NCBI GenBank assembly: GCA_905331475.1
Contig: CAJNYU010002712.1
Coordinates: forward strand, 1 to 64,000
Length of the DNA stretch: 64,000 nt
Direction of reading: 5' to 3'
Source of the DNA: Rotaria socialis
Taxonomy: Eukaryota; Rotifera; Eurotatoria; Philodinida; Philodinidae
Shown here: piece by piece, positions 10,401-24,400 of the stretch
How positions within the stretch are numbered: the first letter of the stretch is position 1
How the letters are laid out: each line of letters begins with the position of its first letter
Notes under the pieces: model-generated
What the model was told of the DNA's origin: nothing
Database searches by the model: none
What the model saw: the letters and a program-made list of their open reading frames with translations, nothing else
Translations under genes and position numbers: made by a program

Positions 10401-10651
10401 TGTTAGCTCTCATATATAGATATATAAGAAAGGGAAGGGAAGGAAGGAAGGAAAGAGAGATATATGAAGAGCGAAAGAGATAAAGCAGCGTCACTGATGG
10501 TATGTGATAGAACGATGAAAAAGATGATGACCTTCATGGGAATCGAACCCACACCTCCTGCTATCCGGGCAGTTGTCCTAAGCCAATTAGACTAGAAGGC
10601 ACATCTTGTTCATCGTTGTAGCGTTAGTGTGATTCATCACTAACGCTAACA
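10401..10651 (-). mobile_element. TG..CA element with tRNA-like Pol III promoter, copy 3
   Basis: A 251-bp inverted copy. On the plus strand it begins TGTTAGC and ends GCTAACA, flanked by a perfect 5-bp duplication TCTAT (10396-10400 and 10652-10656). The tRNA-like core (10528-10601, minus strand) keeps box A, box B GGTTCGATTCC and the downstream T5 run. A purine-rich GGGAAGG/GAAAG tract (about 10428-10480) makes it longer than copies 1 and 2. Different 5-bp duplications at copies 1 and 3 show independent insertions. Confidence 0.74.
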
Positions 10652-10843
10652 TCTATATTGCCTCACTACAAAAGTACTGTAGCATTTTATAAGTATTTTC
10701 TGTTAATAGTTTTATTGATATTTTGTTAGTGAGTTACTTGGAAAAATAAATCATTATATGAGAAGGAAAAGGAAAAGGAAAAGAATGTCTATATTGAATT
10801 GTTCATAAAGAGGGGGGGGGAAGCTGAATGAGTAATGTTCAAT

Positions 10844-11361
10844 TCAAGCAAAGTCAATTAACTCGCACTTTGGAGTTACAATTCCACCATCTTGTACTGG
10901 TGTATGAACGCGTTGATCATTAAAGTGTGATTGTCCAGATAAAGGTCGTGTTTGTTGAGAACTACTATTTGCTATACTCGATGGATTTGTGGTAGCCGCA
11001 TTACCTAATTGTGGTTGTTCTAATGGTTCATATAATTCATTGAATTGACCGGCAACTTTACTACTAGGCAACTTTTTATATTTATAAGCACTGTAAGTGG
11101 CAGCTGCAAGTAATGCCAGAGCAGCACATACACCTACAACAACACCAGCAATTAAACCGGCATTACTTGCAGTAATGCTGCTGCTGCTGCTTGAAATTGA
11201 CGATGATTTAACTGTATATTGTGTACCTGCACAAGTTAAATTTGAAAGTACTAAATCACTAATACCATTGGGATCACTAGCCAGTTCTGAACAACCTGAT
11301 GATATTTGACTACGATTAGCACTTGCACTATTATCCATCTCATAAAAAACGTTAACACTGC
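10844..11361 (-). other. Fibrocystin-L last exon: TM helix and cytoplasmic tail
   Basis: The acceptor TTTTAG lies just above 11361 and the stop is at 10844-10846. It encodes a Ser-rich stalk, a 20-odd residue hydrophobic helix, a basic stop-transfer YKYKKL, and a roughly 80-residue tail with Gln/Asn/Ser-rich sequence. Confidence 0.85.
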
Positions 11362-14300
11362 CTAAAAGATTCAAAAAGGCAAAAATTAAAAGAAGCTTTG
11401 AAATATGAAAATAATGAACCTTTTGCAAGGATAATATTCGTGTTAAGAGGTAATTTCTTAACAACAGTTAGATAATTATAGATTGTACAATGTAACGTTT
11501 CCAATGTTCCAGCAGTAACAAATTTATCATAATCACCTTGATAGGTAATATTGGATGATGGACTACTAGTAATAGCATTAAGAGTAGCTAGATTATAGAA
11601 ATTATAATGGATACAATATGAATGATTCTGTTTCGAAAATTTATATAGAAAACTTACTTGAATTTTCTTTAACTATAATACAATTTGAAGTAAATGGAAT
11701 TGAATATTGATTATTAGATGTTGTTATATCAAGTTTAATAATGTATGCTCCAACTTCACTAATTGCTAAATTAGTAGCTGTTATTGTACCACTTTGTGGA
11801 TTAATAATAACTGTTGATGATAAATTTTGTATTAATATGCCATTGCTTTGATGTTGAAGTGAACCGTAAAGTGAGACTGCTGCTGACCATGTAAAAGTAT
11901 TCCATGCGATATTGTCGAGTTTTACTTGTGATTTTTGATCAACAATAGCGGTTGTAAGATTAAAGATTTCATTTTTTGATATAACATCAATATCAACATC
12001 TTGTTTAGCAGTTATTCTTGGAAGTGCAACTGTGATTGAAGATGAATCAGATGTTAAATTAATATTTGTAACAAATGAACTACAAAAAAAGAAGTCAATA
12101 TACGAACAACTATTTCTTTTTATTTTATTTACCTATCAATACCCCTTGGTGTAATTATACTAAATTGAACTTGATAAGTACCAGTTGCATTTATACCAAA
12201 AGTTGTAAATTGTGATTGTCCAGATGAATAATTAGCTATACCACCAACAACACCTACACCTGGTGATCCAATGATAGTAGCAGTAATTTGCCATGGTTGA
12301 TCATTTGAACCTAATTTTGTTATAATATGACCGGCACTATCACGAGCAATAAGCACTGGTTGAGTTTCACATGGTGAACGTTCACGACATATTCCTGGTT
12401 GCCTTTCTATAACTAACTGATTTATCATACTTAAATATGCTGTTGTTTGATTTTGCGGTTCTTGAACACCGAATTCAATTATACTGGTTGCATTTAAAAC
12501 TGGATCATTTTGCCACTGTTCTGTTAAATTACCCGATTGATAACGATTAATAATTTCAGCATTAAGATTGTATGTTGCTACAGATAATGCTAGATTATTA
12601 CCAGATAAAGTTGAGGGTGGTTCTTCACGTATTTGTACCTCTAGGTAGTATGTTGCTAATAAACTTCTAGATGATGATGCACTTCGACGTTGAATACGAC
12701 TAATAAAAGAAAAAATAAATAAAAATAACAATGATGTAGAAAATACTAACGTTCGGCCATTTGCTGAGACAACATCAACACGTCGAATTTTATCAACAGT
12801 AACACCGAGTAAAGCAGCTAAATTAGCAACTATATTAGTTGAAAAGAAAGGTTGTGGTGTTGTCGCCGGTAAACCAAATGTTAAGACGATTAAATCTGCT
12901 ATCTTTAAATCAATTAAAGTATCACCATCAATTAAAAAGAATGCCATTTGTGTTGTTCTACATTAAAAAGAAAAAGATTTATGTGCTTTTTGAATTATAT
13001 AATTATTCTATAAGTAATATTCAAAAAAATAATGATTAAGGATTTATTTTTTACCTATTAAAGAAATTTGTACCAGGTGTTGTTGATGACAGTGTTACAC
13101 CATTTGATTGATCAAGTAATATTAAATTTGTGAAATTTTGTGCTTTATTTGTTGGTGATATATATACATCATTAGCATAAACATCAACTTGTTGTAATGA
13201 ATTATAATATAATGCTAATATTGTCTTTATAGATGAATCAGCATTAAGTAATCGAAAACGTATATGATTTGGTGTAGTACTTGTTAAATATATATCATAC
13301 TGATGTCCTCCTTCAACAATAGCCATAAATGTTGATATACGTTTTTGACATGTATAACCATTACACCAACCATGGTCTTGTGGACCATTAATTAAATCAA
13401 TATAACCATTATCAGACATAATAGCAACAGGTGAAAGACGTCGTGTTTCTGTATCAGGATCCACACTTTCAATAACTAACATACGATAATCAGTTGTATT
13501 TCGACATAAATACATTTGATATGATGGTTGATATGTGCATGTTGGTCCACGACTAATACCACGATATGGATAAGAAATATTTATATTAATCAGAGTACCA
13601 TTAGCACTAGCTAATGCAACTGTTGGAATACGATAATCACCAACACCATGAGCTTGATCACCTATAATTAGAAAGATAGACAAAATAAGAGAATAAGACA
13701 TTTTTATTACCCCAATTATATTCAGCTTGAGAAAAAGCAGTTGATGGTTGACCAAAGAAAGTACCATCAATATCAATAAGTAAACTCTTTTTTAAACCGT
13801 CACAATCCATATCTGTATAAAAAGGAAAAAAAAATTTTTAATTAAAGAAAATAGATAAATAAAAATTCTTCTTACCAACACAATCACTTGGATTAACAGC
13901 ACCTAAGTTTGGTCGTCCATTAAAAACTAAATTTCCAGATGATGTATTATAAACGGATGTATGGTCCGTTACTACTGGATGTTGACCATCGTCATTATTT
14001 TGTGATACTTGTATAGCTATATCACGACGTAAACATATATCATTAAAAAATGCAAATGTAACATTTGTTATTCTCATTAAACCATCAACTATAAATAATA
14101 GAAGACAACAAGAATTAATCAATTATTTTATATAAATTAAATAATTTACTATTTGGATAGTTTCCAATACTTGACCATGGATGCATTGGGATCATATTAA
14201 AACCAGTAAAATATGGAAAGGATATACCAGTTCGACCAGATGAACTTCCTGACGATTGTGTTCCTGATACTCTAGGTACAGCTGTTGAACCAAATTTTTC

Positions 14301-17300
14301 ACTAAGTGTTGTTGTATCTGGAATGTCATCACAATCATTTGGTGTTATGGCACCAAGAACCATTGAATTACGAATTATAATTGAATTATTACTGAATTCA
14401 TGTGATACAGCTTAACAAAAAGATAAGAATTATATATGAAATAATTTTATTTTCACAAATATTACCAGCGTGACCTGAGGCTAGTGTAAAAATGCCAACG
14501 ATACTATCGGCTATTTTACATGAATCAATAATAATATTGTGTGGTGTATTGATATATAAACCATAATACCATGTTTTATAAGTTCTTTTAGAAAATAACA
14601 ACAAAAGAAAAAGGTCAACGTCAAATCTACTCACAAGAAAATTCTAAACTTACTTGAAACCTTTAAATAATACACATCCTATAATAATATAAATAAAATA
14701 ATTCATTGATTTTTATATTTATTCATATGACTTACTAGTATCATATTGAAAACCTGAATCAAAAAACCATAAATTAATACCAGACATGGCTGAATGTGCT
14801 TCATTATTATCATAATCATTGTTTATACCAGATGGTAGAACAGTTCCTGGACATGAATTTCCTTGAATACGATAAGCTAAGCGTTGAGCACCAGATACCA
14901 AATTATCCTAGAATAAAATGAATTGAACAAAAAACATATGAAAAAAAGAAAACAATAACATACTCTCATAACTACACTATCAGCTGCAGTTGACATAATA
15001 GCTCCATCATTATTTGTATTAAATGCAGCAAAATCTGGCTGAGCTTGACCCGACCAATATACAGTTGAAACAAGATTTTTTTGTATTATATTATTTAATC
15101 CTGTAACAACAATAGCTGATTCAAATGTATTATAAACTACATTATTTGTAATTGGAACACCATCTGTACTCCATATTCCAATTCTAAAAAAAACAAACAA
15201 ACAAACAATATTAATTCAAATAAACAAGAAAAAAAAACTTTTGTTTGAAAAATAACATACGCTGGATAATAACCAGTATCAAATGAACATGAATTAATAT
15301 AAGTTGGTCGAGATGCATTCCAACTACCAAGATTAAATAAATGAAAACCTTCACGTCGATCTTCTTTCGGAGCATCAATATATTGACCAAAACCAATAAA
15401 TTGTGTATCAGATATTCGTGCATAACCTTTATAATAAGTAGTTAAATATTCTGAACCAACTGGATTCCAAACATCTGTTGCATAATCAGTAACAAGAATA
15501 CGAAAACCAATTTTATCTAATGATGGATTACCATTAATAACACGTACATTTCTTGTTAAAAGACCAACAGCACCAGCTACATGATAAATTTCACCATTAG
15601 GAAATACATTATGTAAAACAATATGTGTATAAGCAAGAGCTCCAGTTAATGTTATAATTGTACCACCACCACTAATACCAGTTATATTATGTCGTTCAAC
15701 ATGATCAATTCTTGTATCTGTTGTTGTTAAAATAATTTCATCACCAACAAGCCAATCTACTGGTTCACTTAATGTAATAGAATTTTGACCGGCTGATGCT
15801 GTTGTTGCAAGACGAGTCCAAGAAACATTACGATGCATACCATGTAAATCAAGACCACCAAGAACACCAATTACTTTCTGTCCAATTGATCCAGCATTAT
15901 TAGGTAATAAAACATTAACTGATGATGAACCCGTTATTATAATATCAACTTTAGATCGAAGTGGATTATTAGGCCAACCTAGAAAAATTAGAATTTATAA
16001 ATAATATATTTAATCAAAGAAAAATAATTACTAACCGACAATTAATTGACCACCATTAATTAAAATACTATCAACATAAAGAGTATTATTCATGTCCTAA
16101 AAAAAAAATATTTTTTTAAAATTTTAATAATAATTTTTGAAAAGTAATACTTGTTCAAATTCAAGTACACCATCAATACGTAATGAACGAATACGAGGTA
16201 ATGGATAATCAATAACAAGCCAAACACCACGTGGAATATATATGTTTGTATTATCACTCGGTTTAACACTTCCTGTTCATAAATTAAATTATTAGTAATT
16301 AAAACTAAAGAAAATTCTATGATTTTACCATATCCACCATAACCTTCTAGTGCAAAACTCCAATGTGAATCATTCGACCAATATAAAGCATCAACTGGTC
16401 GAACTGTCGCTGGTAATTCAAGACCTGGTTGTGCTGGAAATTCACAATTTGGATATCGACATTTGTAGAGATTTAATTTCACTGATACATCTATCATACC
16501 AGTATTTGTCGATGGATTTTTAACTAAATTATATATACAAAGTATTATTATACTATGAAAACAAATAGATATAGATAATTCTTACCAATATAGGAAAATT
16601 CTTTTGTTGCATTATCAAAATACCAATCACCATTGTTATTTGTAGCTGTAAGTGGTGTATTTGATGAAGCTGCTAATATTGAAGATGATGTTGTATATAC
16701 ACGATCAGGTATATAATCAATATTATGACGAATAATAAGATAATCACCTGGTACTAGATCATAAACAACACCAGTATACGATAAATTAACTGAACTCTAC
16801 CAAATCAAGAAAAGAAAAAAAGATATATATATTCAAGATAAAAAAATAAAATCCAAGAAAAATATTTACATTAGCACCGTTAAATTGAAATAAATAACTT
16901 TGTCTAGTTAATAAATCCATCATATAACCATCAGGATGTGTTAATCGTTTTTTAAGATTTAAAACGATTGTATAATGATTTGATGTATCATAAATAAATA
17001 AAGCTTCACCATTTGGTGCTAGATTAGCATTATTAAATGCATATCGTACCCATCGACCCACTGATGATGGACATGTTTTAGCATTAAGAAAATTTGGTGT
17101 TTGTGTACATGTTGTTGATGTACTCCAAAGACCATCAGGTGAAAGAACAATACCACCAACAACACCCGATAATGTACCATCTTCATCTTGATATAGTCCA
17201 TCATATGGCCATCGAAAATTACCTCGATTTTGTACATTGATAAATGATAATTGAGAAAATTTAGTTAGCCAACCTAAAATATAAATTAAATAATAAATGT

Positions 17301-20300
17301 ATTATTTGATTTTTTTTATTTTGACTAATTATACCTCCACAACGAAGTGTACAACGTCCAGCAATAACAGGTCCATAAAGAGCTTGTGTAGATGCACTTG
17401 GAAAATTAATAAATGTAATATTTCTTACACGGAGACCACGATCCCACATAACTAGAAATAAAATTTTAATTTTTGTTTTTGTTTTCTTCTTATTGTTTTA
17501 CATATTCAAATATTTGAACTTACCAACAAGACCACCTTCACCTGGTACAATAGCACTTCCAGATGTGCCTGTATCACCAATAATTATTGAATTAATAACT
17601 GATGAACCATTATTTTCAAAATAAAATGTATTCCGAAGATTTGGACGATTTAATGATTGATGATTTATAGCTGTTACACATCGAATTCCAGTATCATGAT
17701 TATCAAAAACAACAGTATTTCTTATTTGTATTGTACTTGACATAACCCATTCTATACCACGATTATTTCTCCATGATGTTAACCTATCAAATACAGCTTG
17801 ATAGGGTGAATCAGCTGAACAACTACCATCAATAGTTGGTGCATATTCAGGAAATATCCAAACACCAAAACGACCAACACTATGTACACTATTATTAAAA
17901 AATCGACCAAATGGTTGTCGATGTGGACAAAAACTTGGATACATTGCAAATGATGGTCCATCTGGTGTTTCAAGCATTCGATACCAATAACCAAAATGTG
18001 TACCACCAGCAACAGCATTGTGTTCAACTGTATTATTTGGATTTGTAACCTATCAAAAAAAAAACATTGAAAAATAGATAAAAAAAGTTCTTCCATTTAT
18101 ATTACCCAAAAAGCAGCTGGTGTAACATCTTCATTAAGTAAACTTGAACTTGTACGTACAAATACAGCTAAATTACCACGTAAAACATTACCAATTTCAA
18201 CACCATCTTCTAAAAATATAGCTCCACCCCTAAAACATATTTGAAAATAATTTATTGCTTTATTATTCTGTTGTACGTACATAACATTATAGATGACAAT
18301 ATTTTCAACTGTAAGATAATGAGTTGCATGAATATTAACAGCTCGATTAAATGTTTGATGAATTGAAGATGATTTAATATATGATAAATTCATATTTCCA
18401 TTCATATGAAAATGAACTGGATATCGACCGAGACGAAATGCTTGACCAGCATAAAATACCTATGAAAGTAAATGAAAAGATTAATTTAAAAACAAACAAA
18501 TCAATAACATCAAGAAAAATATTTTACTTCAATGTTTGATAAGCGAATTATAACTCGTTGAATACCATCCGAACTATCCATACTAGCACTACCCATAATA
18601 GTAGCACCAAATTGATCAGAACCAATTTCTTGACCATATCGACCAAGAAAACATGTTTGAACAGCAAATTCACCTATAATACAATATAGAAATCTTTTAT
18701 TCTACTAAACAAAGAACAAATATTAAAGGTTCATGTACCTGGATTAAAGCCACTTTCACATGCGTCAATTGTTACATTCCATGTTTCAGTAACTGAACCT
18801 ATTTTTTAAAATTGAAATATTAACAAATAAAAAGAAAAAAAAATAATATAAATATTGTAAACAAACCCTGAAAAACAACATTATGTGATAAAAGACCAAC
18901 TTCAGCACGAATTTCAACTGATGTTGAACCAACTGTTTGTGTTATACCCATATGATCATAATTTAATGCTGAATTTAATGTTAATGTGTGTCCATCGGAT
19001 GATACAGCTGTTATTATACGTTTTTCACTTTGTCCTTGACTTAAATAATCTCCTGTTGTTGCAATAATGATTTCACTTCCTACTGACCAATCAACATTTT
19101 GAAGAAGAGTTATTTGTGTTGATCCAGCCGTAGCTGTAGATGCTAAACGTCCCCATGTTCGAATAACTTCACGCCCATGCATATCAAGAATACCATCTCG
19201 TACAGCTAAAACTTTTGCTCCGACTAAAATTAAAAAAACAAAAAACAAAGAAATTATTTTCTTCATAATCAATTAATCTTACATATTGGTAATTCAATTG
19301 ATCTTAAATGACCATACATTGTAATGATTCCTTTATGTTGAAATGGATTAGTTTCTGTACCAACTTGTAAACGACCACCATTAACAACTAATATATATTC
19401 AGCATTTAATGCAACATCTTGATTATCATCAAATATTAATGATGCATTATCAATAATAAGAGCTTTAAGTATAGGTGTTGTTGTATCAAAATAAACTGTT
19501 TTTCCACTATCAATTGAAACAATAGTACCTTCTTCAGGTGGTGAATTACCTCCCCATGTCCATGGACTTGACCAAAGATCAATATATTGAAATTGTGCTG
19601 ATCCAACGGCATTACCACCATTGCCAAGGCTAACAATAACTGATGCTTGAATTGTTGTTTGATTATAACTACCAGTTAAACAAATTATTGATGTTGATGA
19701 AACTGTTTGTACTGAGCATTGAACATCAGTAATACTAACTGTTACTCCACCGATTGATGTTCTATATATAAGAAGAATTTTATTTTTCTTTTCAAAATAA
19801 AAATTCTTTGAGACTTACGGAAAATTTGTACCAGTAATTGTTAATGTTGTACCACCACCAGTTCCACCTCGTGTTGGACTTATTGATGTTATAGTTGCTG
19901 TTAAATTAGCTTGATAAATATAAGATACACTTTGTGATAAACTTCCAACTGTAACTGTTAAACTACATGCTCGATCTGTTGAAGAAGCACTTGCTGATGG
20001 TGTTACACAAGTTAATTGAGTATTGGATATCACAGATACGGATTGACAAGCTTGATTACATATTGTAACACTTACACTTGATGTATTAAATCCATCACCA
20101 TAAATAGTTACTACTTGACCACCACCATAACTACCTTGTGATGTTGATATACTTGTCACTTGTAATGTATATTGAAATTGAATATTTGAATTGGATTGAC
20201 CAATTGATGAAATTGAAACAATCACTGATTGACTTCCAGCTGGACTTGAACTAATTGTACATGTTATTGATGATGATGAAACACTACTAATTGCACATAT

Positions 20301-23300
20301 TGCACCACCAATTGTAACACTTGTTTGTCCATTAACAAAATTTGAACCGGATATTGTTAATGTTTGACCAGATGTTCCTGATGTTGGACTAATGGATGTT
20401 ATTGTTGGTGTTGAACCTGAATTATATGTAAATGTAAATGAACCTGGAAATGTGACACCATTGGAAACAACACGAACAGTTGCTGGTGATGTATTTGATC
20501 CTTGAGCTGGAACTAAACATTGAACTTGTCCAGGTGTTGTTTGAACTATTGGACAATTAGTTGAACCAACAGTTATTTGAATATTATTTGATGAATAAGC
20601 AAAACCATTGCCATTGATTGTAAGAAGAACACCACCATATATACTACCTGATGTTGGTGAAATACTTGAAATAGTTGCAACAGATATTAGAATTAGTGAT
20701 GATACAATAGTTCCAACATCTAAAAGAAAAAGAAAGCAATTTTATACAGAATTTATCTTTTCAAATGATATAATATACCATCAATAGATGCAACAACTGA
20801 ATAATCTCCAACTTGAATATTACCAATATCACATATAATTGATGAATTTGATACGGATGTTACATTACATTGTTCTCCACCAATAGTTACGTGAATATCT
20901 GCTGTTGTTATGGAATTACTAGTTGCTAAATTTTGACCCATTAATGTTAATGTTTGTGGACCATTTATTGATGTTGGATTAACTGAGACAAGATACGGTG
21001 TTACACTTTGTGCCCATGTAAAGTTACATGATACTGATGAACATATAGCTGAATTCTCACCAACTAATATTGTTATTGGGATTAAATGATCGATATAATC
21101 TGATGGTGGTTGCTGGGTTATAAATTGTATTTGTGAATAAGTTATTGTTGCGAATGATGTATATTCTATACTACCAACAATAACGCGTGTATCACTTGGT
21201 ATAAAACCATCACCAGTTATTGTTATTTGTGTACCACCAGCAGTTGAACCTATGAAAGAAAAAATTTTTTTTTCGTTTTTTTTTCAATATAAAAATAGAA
21301 ATTAACCTTGTAATGGTGATACATTAGTAATTTTCGCTTGAAATTGAAATTGTATAAGACCATCATTACTCAAAGTACCTTGACGATCTCGAATTACATT
21401 AAAACTTTGAATTGACTTTGCATTGAGTGAAGAACTTGTACCAATTTGACAAGTAATTTGTGTTGATGTTGCACTTGTTATTGGACATTTGTATGATGAT
21501 CCAATAAGAACAATATTTTCACATGTTGTTGTACTAAAATCTGTTCCTGTTATTGTAATTGATGTTCCTGCTGGACCATATACTGGTGATATTGATCTTA
21601 CTGTACCAATTGTACATGGTGTAAACAAAAATTGTAAAACATTTGATGGAACTGTTTGTGAACATGAGCTTGGACTAATTAATGAACTTGAACCACATGT
21701 TGATGATGGTACAGAAGCTAAATAGTATTTTAAATAAAAGAATAATTATGAATGAATCAATGAAATGAATTTATACCTGTTGGTGTACAATAAAGTCGTT
21801 GACCATTATAAGTTGATGTTGGTGAACACCATGATTGAGTATCATTAGTTGATGTACATACTGAATACGTAACTGAATTAAATGTAAATGGAAAAGCACA
21901 TGATTGAGCTGAAATAGATTTAAGAAAAAAAAATATAATAATATTTTATTAGAATCATTATGATGAAGACGAAAAAAATAAAACGTATATACCAGTAAAT
22001 GATCCTGATGATACTTTAACAGTAAGTGTTCGTGGTTGAGCCGCAACAACATTAATAGCACCACGCATAACAATTAAACCAGATTGATCAACCGCTGGTG
22101 TCCAATAATAATATGTTCCAACGGTTTGAAATTGATATGAAAATGATCCTTAGAAGAAAATAATAATATATCATAATCATAAAATAATGAATATGATTTT
22201 AATGAAAAATTTTCGTACCTGATGCAGTTGCGTTACCAGAATCAAAACCACCTGTTTGTGGTGTTGTTGAATAACCATTTATTGCTTGTTGTACTTTATA
22301 AGCTAATGTTGTTAAAAGTGCTGATGAACTCCATTGCCATTCAACAATAGCACCTTGTTGTACAGTTGCAAATTGTGGTGACCATGCAAAGCCACTACCA
22401 TATGTTGGATGAACACCATTTGATGATATAATGACATGTGGTGCAGCATTTTTTGTTTGACAATAAATTTGATTTGATTGGTAAGATACAACATCACATG
22501 ATACGTCATTTGAACCATCGGTGAATGAAACTATTGTTGTATTATCAAAACCTTCACCTTGTACATAAACATCACTTCCACCATACAATGAACCAATTTG
22601 TGGTGATATTGTTTGAACATAGAAACGATATTCAATTTGTAATGCTGGACGTGCATAACCATTGGCTGTGGAAACTTTAATTTGATAAAGACCAGGTGCT
22701 AATGATGGTAAAGCAGCAATAATTTGTGTTGATGTTATTGAACGAACTATTGCTGTTGTTGTACCAATAAAGACAGAAATTGCACCACTACCAAAACTTG
22801 TACCAGTTAATGTTAATTGACCACCTGACATAGTTACAACATTTGGACTAGCCGATGTTAATGAAGGTGTATTTGTAACATCATAAGTAAATTGTGTTGG
22901 TGATGTAGTTGTATTTGAACCAGATGTAACAATAACATCTACTTGAGTGTTTGATAAAGCTGTTGTTAGTGGTACAGTACATGATATTAATGAAAAATCA
23001 GATACTACTGGACTTGTACATAAATTACCATCAATGGTAACGGATGAAGATGAAGATGATGAAAATCCGGTTCCAGTGATATTTAAAGTATATCCACCAC
23101 CTATATTTAAATACAATATTTTTGTTTTTCTTTTCGAAAAAAAATTATAAAAAAAAAGAAATTTACTAACCAGCTCCTCCTTGCAATGGTGAAATTGATG
23201 TAACTTGAAGTGGAATCGTAACTGAAAAACTTGATATAGCTGATGCTAAACCTTTACCATCAACATTAACTTGAACATTATAAGTACCAGATGGAGCAGC

Positions 23301-24400
23301 AGATATAGTACATATAATTTGTGTTGTTGTAGCTGATGTAACAGTACACGAACCCGAAGTTCCGATGATAACTTTGTTTGCATTTGTTGTTGTACTAAAA
23401 CCAGTACCTGTAATTGTTAATGTCATACTATTTTGTGAAACTGCTGATACAGTTGGAGTTTGACTTGATAACCATTGAAAATCACATGTACCAGTTCCTA
23501 TACATTCTGATGGATAACCACCAACAAAAACTTCGACCTTGAAATAGAAAAAAAAATTTATTTATAAATTGTTCTTGGTTTTGTTTTGTTTTTATTACTT
23601 GTGGATTCGTTTGATATGTACGTGTCATATCTCCGGATAATGGTTTAAATAGAACTCCACCTGATTGTACAATTGATGGTGTTACTGTTGTACCAGCTGG
23701 TAAAATAGAGGCCGTATTTGTAATTGAAATAGGTGATTTTTGTCCACCATTAGTAATCCATTCAATTGTGTATGAATATCCCGAACAATCACCAGTACGT
23801 GTTACATTTAAATAACCAAAATCAGATGATGATTGCAATCGATTAGCTAAATCTGTTGCAGAAATATCAACTGGTATTGATGAATATGTTTGTGAATTAA
23901 ATACAAGATCATATGTTCCACTAGCTGCATCTGATGCTGCTGATGCTCGATTCACTGTTGTACTCTAGAATAAATAAAATTATCAATAAATTAATTAAAT
24001 AGTTCAAAGATTTTTACTGATGTTGGCCATGATGTAAATAAAGTTGGTCTTGAGCAATCACTGTATCGAAAATTAATTGTAAGCTGTGAATTAACTGATG
24101 AATATGTTACTTGTGATGAATTATATATTAATTGATGTTTAGGATACAGTCTTCGTACACCTTCAATCGATGAACTTTGACATTGATATGTTTGATTAGT
24201 ACTATCAGCACATATTGGTATATTATTATTATCTAATGTACATGCTGTATAACTACTTCCATTATAATAAAATGGAAAACTGCATGATGAATTATTTGAT
24301 TGATCAATTGGATATGTACTAATATCTTCATAACCTAGTGGTAATAATGTACGAATTGATACAGCATCAATAAAAATTCCATTTTTAATATTATCATTAA
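10844..24400 (-). CDS. Fibrocystin-L (PKHD1L1)-like membrane protein, 5' end missing
   Basis: A very large type I surface protein in about three dozen exons with introns of roughly 50-70 bp; the frame carries across every junction I checked. Order from the visible N-terminus: a fibronectin-II-like module, about 11 IPT/TIG repeats with a second FN2-like module and a cupredoxin-like segment among them, G8 domain 1, a parallel beta-helix region, G8 domain 2, a second beta-helix region, a juxtamembrane region containing FFSTNIVANLAALLGV, one transmembrane helix (GLIAGVVVGVCAALALLAA) and a cytoplasmic tail ending CELIDFA. The order matches vertebrate PKHD1L1; homologues are large extracellular proteins, in mammals linked to hair-cell stereocilia coats. 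The 5' exons are absent: the reading stops at the hAT left end (24400), and nothing like the missing N-terminus follows beyond 27364. The copy may therefore lack promoter and signal peptide, though the visible exons look undamaged. Confidence 0.88.
15000..16800 (-). other. Fibrocystin-L second G8 domain and following beta-helix
   Basis: The G8 pattern is clear: IPRGVWLVIDYPLPRIRSL, then IDGVLEFEQDMNNTLYVDSI and INGGQLIVGWPNNPLRS. Next comes the conserved ALDLHG-type block (GGLDLHGMHRNVSWTRL) and the VDWLVGDEIIL block. The PbH1-type region after it contains HLFNLGSWNASRPTYINSC and NNVVYNTFESAIVV, as in PKHD1 family members. Confidence 0.85.
18780..19640 (-). other. Fibrocystin-L first G8 domain
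   Basis: Segments EGTIVSIDSGKTVYFDTTTP, LIFDDNQDVALNAEYILVVN, GGRLQVGTETNPFQ and GIITMYGHLRSIELP fit the G8 consensus. The next exon carries GILDMHGREVIRTWGRL and VDWSVGSEIIIAT. One intron (near 19225-19282) separates the two halves. Confidence 0.85.
19815..23450 (-). other. Fibrocystin-L IPT/TIG repeat array
   Basis: Successive Ig-like IPT units, each with an ISP..G..GG..LTITGTNF-type start and a conserved Cys pair, for example near 19880, 20110, 20390, 20650, 20990, 21300, 21600, 22600, 22870, 23180 and 23440. A FN2-like module (CAFPFTFNSVTYSVCT ... SWCSPT) lies at about 21780-21915. A cupredoxin-like piece (GAIVEWQW ... YYWTPAVDQSGLIVMRGAI) lies at about 22050-22390 and is also known from vertebrate fibrocystin-L. 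Confidence 0.8.
24180..24400 (-). other. Fibrocystin-L most N-terminal visible exon (FN2-like)
   Basis: Contains CSFPFYYNGSSYTACTLD and a downstream C-x-DSTNQTYQC, a fibronectin type II pattern. The reading frame runs straight into the left terminal repeat of the hAT element at 24401, which is where the gene is interrupted. Confidence 0.7.
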
